Shown: one piece after another, positions 24,905 through 37,500 of the stretch
Layout of the letters: the number at the start of each line of letters is the position of its first letter
How positions within the stretch are numbered: position 1 is the stretch's first letter
Assembly (NCBI RefSeq): GCF_050624435.1
Contig: NC_134535.1
Coordinates: 124,297,731-124,361,730, forward strand
Direction of reading: 5' to 3'
DNA from: Tenrec ecaudatus
Taxonomy: Eukaryota > Chordata > Mammalia > Afrosoricida > Tenrecidae
Length of the DNA stretch: 64,000 nucleotides
Position numbers and translations under genes: made by a program
Notes under the pieces: generated by a model
Told to the model about the DNA's origin: nothing
The model's database searches: none
Seen by the model: the letters and a program-made list of their open reading frames with translations, nothing else

Positions 24905-25478
24905 TAATCACGACTAATATATCCTGATACATCTCCAATCACTAGAAGCCCCAATCATATATACTCATTTTTTCTGTAGTTTCACATTCAAATTCTTTGT
25001 ATATTTTATTAAAAATGTAGTCCTAAGTATCTAGATAATAAGATAGCAAAATCTACATTACTGAGCATCAACAAAGTCATTGTCACATAACTTTAATCAA
25101 ATTAATTATAAATGAGGAAAAAACCTTTAAAAAACCAACCCCAGTTCATTCACTAAAATATTGGTTTTACTGAATGTCTTTAAAAATACTAGCTGTCCAC
25201 ATCCAGAAAATATCTTCCTATCCTACCAAGAAAAACCAACAAAAAATGCTAAGAAGTCAAACACATACCAGCAGATAATACAAGAGCCCAATTGTACACT
25301 GATAAAGTGAAAATCAAACTTCTGATCTTCAGTCTTTAAAGGTTATATTCTATTCACTATTTAATAAATTATATTCATTATTTAGAAGACAGGAAAGAGT
25401 CCTGTATAAAATAGTTATTTTACTGGCACTTAAATGCTAAACTTTGGAGGCCCATAAAAGCATTTATTTATAAGAAAA
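24905..25478. other. AT-rich intron, no gene seen
   Basis: Nothing recognised. Confidence 0.4.
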
Positions 25479-25480
25479 TA

Positions 25481-27633
25481 CCGTATATACGCATGTATTA
25501 GCCAAGTTTTTCAGTACAAAAAATGTGCTGAAAAACGGGTTCGGATTATATATGGGTCAGTGGTACCCAAGCAAGATGTAACATCTCATTAGGGTACCCG
25601 AAGAAATGGACGAGTGCTGTGCTGTTATCTCGTGGGTGATTGCTGTTTCTCCGCTGTTCAAGCCCTGCTGACACTGCAGGGCTTTGAATGTTTGTTTACT
25701 CACATCTAACCAATCAGAGCCGTCCTATGACGTGGACGACGCCAATTCAAAGAAGCACCCCTAGTGATGCATTTACACTGGCAGCTGAACTGGTAAGGAT
25801 GTGTATGTGGCTATGCTCCTTCTCTCCCCTCTGGTCTGTGTTAATTCACATCCTGCATCCCCCGCCAGCACGGACATCCCCCACTCCTCCCGGGGGCATT
25901 ACCATGAAAGTTCTTTTTCAAAGTCTTGTTTTTTATCCTATTAGAAATGGATATTCTTGAAACAAAACAAAAACACCAGTCATATGAGGTTGGTTTCAAA
26001 ATGAAGGTTGTGTCAAGAGCAGAAGAGAGCAATAACAGGATTGCAAGTAGGGAATTCTGTGTTGAGGAAAAGCAAGTGAGGGAGTGGCGGAAAATGAAGG
26101 CTGACTTGGAACAGATTCCAAAAACTAAAAACGTTTGTCATGGTTTAACGTCTTTTTATGGGGCTCTATTAGATTGAATTGCATAAATGGGTTATGGAGT
26201 GTCATCAAAATGATTACTGTGTAACATGCATAGGAATCCACATACATGCTCTACATATGGCTAAGGATGACAAATATAAAGCAGCAGGCATTGAAAAATT
26301 TGCTGCATCAGCGGGATGGTGTACTCATGAATAGGTTTGACCTCTATGTTTGAGACAAAGAACAAAGATTTCCCAGAAATTGTCACAAGACCTCGAAGCA
26401 AAAATTATGTCATTCCAGCCATTTCTTATAAAACAAAGAAGGATTTATAATTATGACCTGGCAGATATTGGGTATATGGATGAAACTGCCATGACTTTTG
26501 ATCTTCCAAGCAACAGAGGCTATGGCAAGTTTAGGAGAAAAAAACATTTTTTTCAAAACCACAGGAAACGAAAAAAAAAAAAACCACTTTACAGTTGTTC
26601 TATCATGTTTGGCTAATGGAACTAAGCTGCGTCCTGTCATTATTTTTAAAAGAAAGAGCTTGCCTAAAAAGATTAATTTCCCACCAAGAATTATTGTGCG
26701 TGCACATGTTAAAGACTGGATGGATAAAGACGGGACAAAAAAATGGCTGGAAGAAATTTGGAACCAATGACCAGGAGCAGCCTTAAAGAAAAAGCCATCA
26801 TTACTTGTTTGGGATATGTTCAGAGCCCACCTATCAGATGACATAAAAAAAAAATTGGCAAAATCTAGTAAAGTTACTTTAGCTGATATTCCAGGTGGGC
26901 TTATATCTGTACTGCAGCCTCTGGATGTATCTTTGAATAAGCCTTTTAAAGACCGTGTGTGAAGGACGTGGCATGAATGGATGTCATCTGGTCACACCCG
27001 ACTAACAAAAGGAGGAAATCTCATGAAGTCTGACATAGAGTTAAAAGCAAAGTGGGTTCGAGATGCATGGGGAGACATTCCAGAAGACATGGTGCGATGT
27101 GCCTTCCAGAAATGTAGTATTAGTAATGCTGTGGATGGCAGTGAAGACTGTGCTTTGTATGAAAATGACAGCAGTGATGGTGATGACGGCGATCTCAGTG
27201 AGGACAGCGTCTATGATGACCTCACACCAGAGGAAGCTCTGTATTGGGATACAGATGATGATGAGGAATCCAGTTTTGAAGGATTTTAACTCTACATTTT
27301 AGCTTGGTTGCTGAGGGAATAGTACTCTCTTAAGGTTATCATTGTTGATACCTTATTGTTTTTGTTGAACCTATTTTCCACTTACTGTGCTGGCTTACTA
27401 ATGTTAACTGACTTGTCCTTTTATTTAAAATAAATATTTAAATACATTACCCCACTGATGTCTCAATTTTTAGTAATTTTATTTTCATTTGTTTTGATTA
27501 TTGAAACTCACCAATAGCTTCTGCATTTTCCACCCTAGGCTTATACTCAAGTCAATCAGTTTTTCTGGTTTCCCAGGTAATAATTAGGTACCTCGGCTTA
27601 TACTCGGGTCGGCGTATATTCAAGTATATATGG
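25481..27633 (+). mobile_element. Tigger/pogo transposon, 2.15 kb, broken transposase
   Basis: Flanked by TA (25479-25480 and 27634-27635), with termini CCGTATATAC and its near-complement. The remnant transposase begins near 25949 with a helix-turn-helix, Brinker/POGK-like N-terminus (QSYEVGFKMKVVSRAEE, then FCVEEKQVREWRKMK). The catalytic core follows: first Asp in GYMDETAMTFDLPSN (about 26467-26515), second in DMFRAHLSD (about 26816-26842), third in LQPLDVSLNKPFKD (about 26914-26955). The C-terminus is acidic (26981-27289). Several frameshifts and stops break the frame between 26170 and 26980, so it is inactive. It is a cut-and-paste transposon of the Tc1/mariner superfamily. Confidence 0.93.
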
Positions 27634-27869
27634 TACTTTATCTCCAGCAGTGTCAAATAACTGTAAGGTTTGTAAATGTACACACATAGAAACATATACA
27701 AGCAGTAATTCATCTGCTAGAATGTAAACTCATGTCAATTGACTCCTATCATGCTGTATTTCTTTAGTTTTCTACAGGATCTGAGAAATGTGTATTAACT
27801 GCTAAATAAATGTTAATGACAATTCGAAGGTAGTATTTCCTTTGAATAAGGGAACTTCGATAGAGATAA

Positions 27870-28047
27870 GCACACCAGTAGGAGATATATAGAGCAAAGT
27901 AGAACTGCCACTTATTGGCTCCCAGGTCTTTAAATCTTTAAGCAGAGACAGCTTCATCGTTCTCCAATGGAAGTGACTGGTGGATTCTAACCTATAACCC
28001 TATGGTTTGCAGCTTGGTAAGTAGGCCACTATGCCACTAGCCAAGGC
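27870..28047 (-). mobile_element. AfroSINE, antisense
   Basis: Contains gagcaaagtagaactgcc, tggctcccaggtctttaaat and ends ggccactatgccactagcc. Its end adjoins the simple-repeat insertion that follows. Confidence 0.8.
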
Positions 28048-28053
28048 TAATTT

Positions 28054-28432
28054 TTTTTCTTTTTTTTAGTGAGTGAGTGAGTTAGTGGGAGGGTGAGTGA
28101 GTGAGTGAGAGAGTGATTTAGTGAGTGAGTGAGAGAGTTAGTGGGAGGGTGAATGAGTTAGCGGGAGAGAGTGAGTGAGTGAGTGAGTGAGTGAGTGAGT
28201 GAGTGAGTGAGTGAGTGAGTTAGTGGGTGGGTGAGTGAGTGAGTTAGTGAGAGAGTGAGTGAGAAAATGAGTTAGTGAGAGAGTGAGTGTGAGTGAGTGT
28301 TAGTGGGAGGGTGGGTGAGTTAGTAAGAGAGTGAGTGAGAGAAAGTGAGTTAGTGAGAGAGTGAGTGAGGGTGAGTGAGAAAGTGAGAGTGAAAGAGAGA
28401 GAGTGAGTTTGAGAGTGAGTGAGAGTGAGTCA
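28054..28432. repeat. Long (GTGA)n simple repeat with a T-rich leader
   Basis: A T-rich stretch (28054-28067) is followed by about 365 bp of GTGA/GTTA/GGAG-type tetranucleotides. A 13-bp direct repeat, ccaaggctaattt, brackets it at 28041-28053 and 28433-28445. Confidence 0.95.
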
Positions 28433-28445
28433 CCAAGGCTAATTT

Positions 28446-29085
28446 AAAAGATTCTTGTTTCATTTCCTAGATTCTTACATTTTACCTTAGTGAATATTAT
28501 TTTAGCTACTCCCTCAAATTTTGGAGTTAATTCCCGTAGAGATAACTCGTTTTTCTACCTTAGAGAATATTAATATTCCTAGGATCTAAAACTTGGCTTT
28601 CTTTTTCTTACCAGGTCAAGTTTCTGTACTTTATAACCAAAGGAAAAGCACAGCATTTAGAGACAAAACTAGCCAATACATCACAAATTTAAATTCTCCA
28701 AAGGACAAACCAATCTAGTCTTTTTTTTTAAACTGATCTAGTCTTTCCTGTAGGACAATTTAGAAAGTGAAAAGATTGGCATCACATCACAGAACAACAT
28801 GAAAAGTTAAAAGGAAAGCCTGAAAGTACCTTTTCACTCTGCTTCCTTTTTGAGTGTGGTCCCTCCCTAATAGTAATTATTGTACTGGGGAAAAAACCCA
28901 AAATCATAATCTACCATTTTGAACTATTAAATACCATTTACTATTAGGAAAGGTTTTTTGTTTCTTTTCCCCCTAAATTAAACATAGCATATGACTTTGA
29001 ATACAAAGACATAAAAAGATAAAGGTTGGAGAAGTAAAAAAAAAAAAAAACATTCTTTACACATTTGACAATACCAGACATACAC
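28446..29085. other. No gene recognised
   Basis: AT-rich intron with an A-run at 29036-29050. Confidence 0.35.
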
Positions 29086-29163
29086 AAGGGGCTTCAAAAG
29101 GCTCATGGAAAAATGGGACTAAGAGATCATGGAATTTTCCACACACTTTTTGCTATCCCCTCA
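29086..29163. mobile_element. Mariner-derived palindromic MITE
   Basis: About 78 bp, imperfectly palindromic: ggcttcaaaaggctcatgg pairs with the complement of ttccacacactttttgct. It is related to the termini at 33.3 kb. Confidence 0.75.
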
Positions 29164-30574
29164 CATTTTCAATATCATTAACTCTTGGATGAAAAACAAA
29201 GCAGAATGAATCTGTGGGTAAAAGAATTTATATAAAAGCTATATAAGAATTCTAGGCATTCCTTCACAGCATTGTCTTGGACCCTTTACTCTTCACTGCT
29301 CCTCTTTTATACTTTTATCTGCAGGACTTCATTTTGAGAGCCCCTCTTGTTCACCCTGACCCAAGTTTCAACAGGTACCACTGATGCTTGATGTATCACT
29401 TACCCATCAAATATTTTTTTTATGTCTTTGCAAATTGGAGCACTCCATGGAATTTCGGACCCAATAACAAGATATCATTAACTAAATACCACCAGTATTG
29501 CTACAAATTGAGAATGTAAATTATACACACACACATATGTATACACATATTCTCATGTCTGCTTTCATACCATTAGTTCCCATCACAATAAATTCAGTAA
29601 GGCACTTATCCAGAAATCTGGGTACTGATGACTTTTATCTACGCCTTTCTAGTTATACACACACTTGCATCTCCTAAATAACATTTGACTTTTCTTCTCT
29701 CCATCTCCAGGACATACAGAATTCTATAAAAGCCTTCAAATTAATCTACTCTCGATTATCTCTCACTTCTAGTTTTCTGAACACACTGTATTCTCTCATG
29801 GACAAAGAGGCGGGAAACATATAAGGTGACTAAAATTTTTTAGAAAAATAGGTACCTAATTTGATATGTAAACTCTCACCAAAACACAAACAGATTTTAA
29901 AAATAATAAATTGTCGAGAATAAATGAAACTAAAAGAACTACCTACCTACTGAACTCTGGGCGCAAATGCTAAAACATCTGTTAAGCTTTCCCTGACTCC
30001 TGACGTCATCCTTTCTCTATGAGCCTACATTATATTATATACACAATGTAGCCATTATCACACTATACTATAATTCAGGGTGTTTTTTGCTCAGCTAACA
30101 AGGACCTACCATTGTCATTGGACAAATTCTTAACGTTTGGTTTTGCGAAAATGATCATTTTTAAAGTGATTATACTTATAAGGATAACTTCAAATTATAA
30201 CTGAAAGCTATAAAATAAAATTAGCTAAAGTCAGTGTTTCTCAAACAAAGGTCAACACACATTCAGATGGCCATCAACATATTTTTCCTTTTATTTTTAT
30301 TATTCAAATTAGAAAATGTCCTGGGTTATTTTCCCACTAAAATTTAATCATATTGCAGTTAAGAATTATGCTTTCTTGACTTTGTATCCTCAGAATCAAA
30401 TAATTCTAGATTATATGTTATATCAATATTCAGATACTGAGATAACCAAGCATGTTTGTTATCTCAAACTTTAGTCATAATTTTTACAGGTTATGAAACT
30501 GGAGTTAAAAGAGATTAGAGATTTACCAACAGTTTCTCAAGTCTAGTGGAAGATTAGAGCCTAAATCAAGAGAG
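29164..30574. other. AT-rich intron, no gene seen
   Basis: Nothing recognised apart from short (AC) runs near 29525-29550. Confidence 0.35.
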
Positions 30575-30925
30575 ATATAGCTACTGGTATTACTTAGTCA
30601 AAAAGAGAAAGTCCTGATACATGCTATAGCATTATACTGAGTATAATAAATCAGTTACAAAAGGGCAAATACTGTATGACCTTACTTGCTCAGGTGCAAT
30701 AGGCAAATGTACAGAGATCAAACCTCATTAGTAGTTACCAGAGGTAGGTGGAGCAGACAGACTGCTTGCAGTTGGAGGTGGCACTGTTAATTAATGGAAA
30801 AGATAGGGGTAATGACTGAACAGCATAATGAACATTATGTCACAGAATGCCACTAATTATCCATGTAAAAATTGTGGAATTGGCAAATGTTTTTTTAGAC
30901 ATTATCACAATAAATTTACATAATT
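30575..30925 (+). mobile_element. L1-type 3' UTR fragment
   Basis: Contains the order seen at L1 3' ends: gtataataaatcagttac, aaagggcaaatactgtatga, tagttaccagaggtaggtgg, a body ending cacaataaat. It is non-coding. Confidence 0.65.
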
Positions 30926-31557
30926 TAATTAATTTCATTTTCATGAATTCAGTAACCAAAATAAGTCACCAATACTTTTTAAATAGGTAGTATAGCATAG
31001 CCTAAATTTCTATCAATTTTCTAGGTTCCAAGAGTCTCTTTCCAAATCATTCATCTATTAATTAAAGAACTTGCACCTCTTAACACCAACTTTATAACAC
31101 TTCAAGTTTTACTCAAGGACTGAATGTATTAAACATTTTCTCAATGAGTCCTAAAGCTGGTAATTATCTCAAATACTGTAATAAAATATAGCAAAAATAT
31201 GATTATCTGGACTGTCTCCCTTTTCTTTCCCTGGCGCTATCCCACAGTCTGTATCAGAAGAAGAACTCAATTACTGCTACAGAAATAAGGAGAATGAGTA
31301 AGTTCTAGAGACAAAACCATTAACAAGATAGCCAGCTACTTGCTTAAAACAAACAAAAAATGTTGTAAATCTTACTAAAAGTACAGGGAATGAAAGGATA
31401 AGATGATCAAGAAAAATTCCAGAAGAGTCCAAAACGAACCAAATAATAATTGAGTGTTAAGCCTATTTAGTTAGCCCATTACCTGCAAATTATGGTCCCC
31501 ATTAAATGATTGTTCCTTGTTAATTCATCAAAAAATCTATCCTTTAACAAAAATGTC
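30926..31557. other. No gene recognised
   Basis: AT-rich intron. Confidence 0.35.
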
Positions 31558-31845
31558 ACTTAACACATTGAGTACAATAAATCAAACACAAAAGAACAAA
31601 TATCATACGACCCTACTTAAACACAATAATCGAGAATAGGCTAAGCCATAAAAGCAACGTTTCTTGGAGGGGGTATAGTATAATAAGGAAGAATTTCTGC
31701 TTAAAGGTTTTTGCTTTTAAAAATTCTTTAGAAATGATCAGTGTGATGGTTGCACAACATGAGTATAATTAATATCACTGAATTGAATTATACATGTAAA
31801 CGTGGTTAAAGTGCCAACTGATTATATATATTTTACCATTAAAAA
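31558..31845 (+). mobile_element. L1-type 3' UTR fragment
   Basis: Similar order to the fragment a kilobase upstream: gtacaataaatcaaacac, gaacaaatatcatacgacc, gatggttgcacaacatgag, ttatacatgtaaacgtgg, then an A-rich end. Confidence 0.65.
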
Positions 31846-32104
31846 AGAAACATATCAAATATATATTTTGTTAAAGTTTCCATGGCACATACACTCTTAC
31901 TCTATTTCTGATAACTCATTCAATTGTGATACAAATATATAAATATTTTAAAGTTGTATACAATTTGTATACATGACTGGGGTAAAAAAGAGGAATACAT
32001 CAGTTTTCTACACAAACAATAGGGACGCCTATCAAAAGATGAAAGAAAAATGATGGCAAAATGTGAGTTGAAAAAACCTTGAAAAGTACGTGGAATGAAA
32101 AGAT

Positions 32105-32285
32105 ACTGAGAAGCCTTGGTTGCGTAGTGGGTTACAGACTGACCTCTCAATAACACTAACGGCTTTTCAGGAGAGAAATGTAGCTTTCTACTCCCACAAA
32201 GATTTAGTCTCTGAAACCCACAGGACAGTTCTACCCTGTCCTGTAGGGATCACTAAGAGTCGGAATTAACTTGATGGCAGTAATT
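32105..32285 (+). mobile_element. AfroSINE, sense
   Basis: Starts at agccttggttgcgtagtggg (A-box region) and ends at agagtcggaattaacttgat followed by ggcag, the RTE-like tail. Confidence 0.88.
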
Positions 32286-33214
32286 TTTTTAAAGGGATAA
32301 TGAAATTATCCCCCCAAGTTTATAGTACCCACATTTACACAAAAGCCATAAAAGGTGATGAAGTAAGGAAAGGTTATACTTAAGAATATAAATATAGCGC
32401 CTACAGACTATTCCTCTTGCAATGAAGACATCTGGACCAAGGAATATAGGTAAGAGGTTAAAAGTGTTTGTTTACATTTTACAAAACATATCCATACACT
32501 TTCTCATTAAATCTGTACACAATATTCTGTGAGTGCAGAAATACATTCTATCCGTTTAAAAGATCCACCTGCAGTACAACTATCTTAGAATCAGGATTGA
32601 GGTTTAGCTTCTCTGTTTTCTTTCTTTCTACTATATCTAAAGAAATCATCAAAGAGAATTCTAAAGAGCCTCATTTTGCATGATGAGTGTCAGATACGTT
32701 ATTAAAGTTTAGTTACATTTTTTTCAATCTTTTTAACTCTCTTCATAAAATCTGAGGTATTAGCTTTCACTAATGAAGTTACTACAGAGATAAGTTAACT
32801 TAAAAGCACACAATTTAAAGGTGGTACAGTATAGACTTCACAGACTATATAAGATTATCAGTTGTCTCTTAATAACCCTTTTCTACTTCTTCCATAGTAC
32901 TCTAAAGATATTTGATACTTAGCTACATATCATGCCATAGGTATTTAAAAGCTGTATTCTCCAAATCTTCTTGAGGATAAATGTGGACTACTTTACTACA
33001 TTGTGTTCAGAGAGCTGTACTCTTCCTTGGCAATTCCCCACTCTCACCTGTTACTTGGAATGTGGATGTTATAATGACTATGACCCAAGCAATTATCTAG
33101 ATGATGAGGGAGGGCAACAATGTCTAAGTAAACAATGTCTAGCTACTGTAAGGAATGTAACTCCTGATAACTACAGTCATGGCCTGGGCTGCCTACAATC
33201 TCTTATGTGTGTAA
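32286..33214. other. No gene recognised
   Basis: An 84-codon frame at 32971-33225 has no recognisable domain or splice context; I do not call it. Confidence 0.35.
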
Positions 33215-33226
33215 GAAGCGTCTAAT

Positions 33227-33280
33227 TTTATTATAATCATTTTATTGGGGCTCATACAACTCTTAGCACAATCCATACAT
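33227..33280 (-). mobile_element. Minimal family A insertion (54 bp)
   Basis: Only the last 50 or so bases of family A in antisense (cattttattggggctcatac and so on). It is flanked by gaagcgtctaat (33215-33226) and gaagtgtctaat (33281-33292), a 12-bp target duplication with one mismatch. Confidence 0.9.
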
Positions 33281-33327
33281 GAAGTGTCTAATGTTACGTC
33301 AATATTTGATCATTCTATTATACAAGG

Positions 33328-34565
33328 AATCTTCCAAAAAGTTCATGAAAAATGTGTATAAACTCACACCGTTTGAATTTAATTTCCTTTTTTTCTGCAC
33401 CATGGTAAAGCTGTCCTAACTTCTTGTGTCTAAACAGGATCTCTAGCTTGAGACAACATATCAATGTGTGGGGGGGGGGGAGGGGAGGGGGGGGAGAAAA
33501 AGGCCACTACCAGAGCAATATGACTTTAGCTACAATTGAAGCAAGACAAACATCAAAGTTATGGTGAAGCTCAAGTGAAAGAAAAGTGAAACCACAAGTG
33601 CATTACAAATCTTATGGGGACAATAGCCAAAAGAAATTAGCTAGTTTACATACAGGTAACTCATTTTAAGGACAAGACAATGTTGAAGATAAAGCCCACC
33701 AGCCGCAGGACTATCCACATCAATTTGCAAAGGAGAAAAAAATTGATCTTATTGATGTCTTAAGTAAAGACTAATGATTAATAGAAACTATAGCCAACAA
33801 CCACAGACATGGCAATTGATTCAGCTTACACAATTATAACTGAAAAATTAGAAAAAGCTTTCCTGAATACAAAAACTTTTGTGCCCAGAATTTAGCACAA
33901 CTGTTGACAAATGAGTAACTTTGGGTGGAAATTTTAAACCAGGGGAATCAAGATCCTGAAACATTTTTTTTTGAAGAAATGTTAACAGGAAATGAAATAT
34001 GGCTTTAACTAGTAGAGTCCTAAAAACAGAGCAAAAAGCAATGACTACCAAGAAGTATTAGTGGCCCAGCCAAAGAAAACACAGACTAATCAAAACAAAA
34101 GGTCAAGGAAATAGTTTTTTGGGGACACTCCAGGTATTTTGCGTGTTATACTTTCTGGAGGGCGAAAACATGGTAACATCTGATTATGAGGCTTTTGAGA
34201 AAGTTAACACAGCTTTGGCAGAAAAATGCCAGGAAAGCTTCACCAGAGAGTCCTTTCTCTATCATGACAATGGTACTGCTCATTCCTCTCATCAAGCAAA
34301 AGCAATTTTGTGAGTGGTTTGATATAAAATCATTGGGCATCCACATCATAGTCTTGCTTTGACTCCTACCGGCTTCTTTTTGTTTCATGAAAAATCTTTA
34401 ATAGGCACCTATTTTTCTGCAGTTAACACTGTAAAAGGGATGGCATTGTCATGGTTAAAACCCCAAGACTCAATTCTTTATGGATGGATTAAATGACTGA
34501 TACAAAAGTGCATTAAAATCAGTGAAATTAATGTTGAAAAATGAAATTTAAAGATATTGGAAAAT
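33328..34565 (+). mobile_element. Mariner transposon remnant, near full length (second family)
   Basis: Terminus cttccaaaaagttcatgaaa at the left, with its degraded complement near 34545-34565. The transposase remnant reads forward. Near 34230-34320 it gives YHDNGTAHSSHQAKAIL, the second catalytic Asp region, then an IGHPHHS..LTPTGFFLF-like segment for the third. There are many stops. A G-run interrupts it at 33469-33495. It is distinct from the mariner at 10.6 kb. Confidence 0.88.
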
Positions 34566-37500
34566 TTCCACAAAACTTAAAAAAAATATTTTTATTGGCA
34601 TGTCTTACTCATTCCAATATATCCTTTCCCATACAGTTCAGTTGTTCATTCCAATCAGGTGGGCCTATAAAATCAATACTATCAACTCCCCTCCCCACTT
34701 CTACAAACTTGTTGAAGACTCCAGTAGTTTTGTTTTTGACTCCAGTACTTTTCATTTGCATTTTTAATTCATTTTTCCAAGAATTTTATGAAGTCCCTTC
34801 ATATGCCACTGAACATTATCTTAGCAAATATACTATCCAGCATATCTTGCTCAAAAGTTATAGAAAATAATCCCCTTGTCACCAAAGTTTACATATGGCA
34901 GTAAACAGGAGGACCGAGTTTTTATGGAGTGGGACTTTCTCTTTACCTTTTCTCATTTAAGGTAATTTTACTTTACATTTATTTTCATATCTGTGAGAAA
35001 GATTTATAAGGATATTGTTCGAAGTCAAATAAAAAGCAAATTGTTCTAAGTGAAAAATTAATCACAATCCAGATTAGCTAATAATCTACGAGAACTGCTC
35101 AATACACAAGACTAAGCATTCCTTTAAGCAAGGTTTTAAATTTATATTTGAATACCTACTCTGTATCTAAAGGTTCTATAGTAAACAAAACTTAGCCAGT
35201 CCCCACAGGGGTAAAATGATCTGATATTAAAGTATCATAATTCTGTTTATTTTACATATTTCTACTAAAGGGCCAAGGGCAATAAAACAAATTTTTAAAG
35301 TGTTATCTTAGAAACCTGTTGAGTTGTTAGTTCAACTCATAAGAAGCCTATATACAACAGAATGAAAACACTGCCCAATCTTGAGCCATCCTCACAACTG
35401 TTCTCATGTTTGAGCCTACTGTAGCACCTAGAAGCTTACATACTAATGAATTTCCAAACTTGACTGTTATAGATGACCTATTAAACTTTTCTTAAGCGGG
35501 GGGAGGTGTCTCTGGAATATATATTTCTAATAATTTCACTTAGCAGAAGAAATTTACATCAAAATATCACAGAAACATAGCACAAAATGAGAGAAAAAAA
35601 GTCCGAGATACAATGCACAGTACAGCTCAAAGGTTATCACTGTTTATCATGATGAATGTATCCTCCCTCCCAAATTTTTTTCCTAGACATTTCTTCAAAG
35701 TAATGTGCTAGAAAGCTATTAATTTATTCATGCCCCAAATTTTATAGATATAGCTAACCAAATTACGTATCAAAAGAGTAAACTAACAACTGAGAATGCC
35801 AAACCTATTAGTGCAAACCTGGATGAACTTCCAGGATGTAGTTTTCTGATAAAACATCAAAGTCTGAAATGCTGCCAAGATGGAACAGCAGAGCAATAAC
35901 ACAGAAGTGGTTTGATCACACACACACAGCAACCCCATGTTCTTTTTTGGAGTTCTATTTCTAAACGGGAAGGGGAGGGAGACCCTATGACAAATGGTAA
36001 GGCATGTAAGGAGCTATACAAAGTAATTAATTTAAAGTTGGGTAGAAATACCCTGGACTATTAGTTATAACACAATGTGGTGATGTCATCACTTTTGAAA
36101 GAAGTAATAAAAAACAATAGACATCAATACTTATATAGATTTGGGATTTTCCAATTCATCAACTGGTTCATATTTCATCAACATCTAGTAGACTCCTTCA
36201 GACAATGCTGGGAGGACTTACTGACAGATGAAAAGTACAGAGGTCAATGAAATCAGTCCCATTATACACTCCATGAAGACAGAAACCATCTTTTATTACC
36301 TGTTATTACTTCTAGTGGCCAACAAACAACTAATACAGCGAAGAAATAGGAGCTATTTTTAAAAATTTATTGTACTGTATCAAATAACCAGTTATTTTTA
36401 ATATTAAATATCCAGGCAGAAGTATATGTAGCAATCAGTGAGGTCATAGTGTAGTTATCAAAAATCTTCCTTCAGTCTCTCTTTAAAAAAATAAAATCAA
36501 AAAAAATCAAAAAAATCAAAAATAAAATCAAGCTCAGTGATATTTCTCATCATCACACAAATGACCCTGACAGTTTTAGTATACACACACACACACACAC
36601 AGAGTTTTGAAACACACATACACACAGTTAAGGGGAGGGAAAAGCAGTCAGTTCACTACAGACCACCTCTCAGAGTAGAGCTGGCTAGTTCTTTGGCTTT
36701 TGTCCTCCAGACCAATTTTGACAGGATAAAAAAAAACATGGGAAAGGAAAACATGAAAAAGAATACCATAGCATTAATTACCATGAAGTCAGAAAATTTG
36801 TCCTTCTTTTCTTCAAACCCAGCAAATACACAGATATTTGTGGCATATGAATCCAAAATATTCTGTTCAGGTATTATGAGAAGTACTATATATTATTTCC
36901 TAACAACCCTTTAAATATGAGAAGCAGGAAAAATTCCACATAACAAAATACAATTTCCCCAAATCTGTACCTAGCCTTCCTGCTCCACCTCTGCTAAAGT
37001 AACTGCACATGCCAGTACAGCTAACATTTGTGTGTGGCAGGGAACTTTTTCATTGTTTCCATCACAATCTCCTCCTCCCTAAGATTTTAAAATGGCTATC
37101 ACAGTTTCAAAAATCTCTTTTCTCACATGTTTTTGTCTTAATCCCTCTTACTCTTTATAAACTAACCTGCCAAAAAATCAAGTCTCTACAAATTCACATC
37201 ACTTAAGTGCCCCCAAAACAGTTGTCAGCAAGCAACATACAATATAACTCACCCTCCTTACTTTATGTTTGGTTTTCTCTCACTCTTCACATGTTGTTCG
37301 TGGGCATAGAAGTTCTTCCTCCACCCATTTTCAATCAGTTTAGGTCTCTATGCCTGCTCCCCAGAGGAAGTTGACAAAAGCTATTCCTGCTTCCCAAAGT
37401 GTGAAATAACTCGATCTGCTCTGTCCTCTTCCCCTGGCCCTTTCCTGTGTTCATGTTGGCTCACAGGGAGGGGAGTTTTACGAAATCCATCTAGTGACTT

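Noticed and set aside
28058-28432. A CRISPR-like or satellite array
   Set aside because: Tetranucleotide units without spacers in a mammalian intron. It is a simple repeat.
36537-36914. A 125-codon frame with a His-Thr run
   Set aside because: It is opened by a (CA)n microsatellite and shows no domain.
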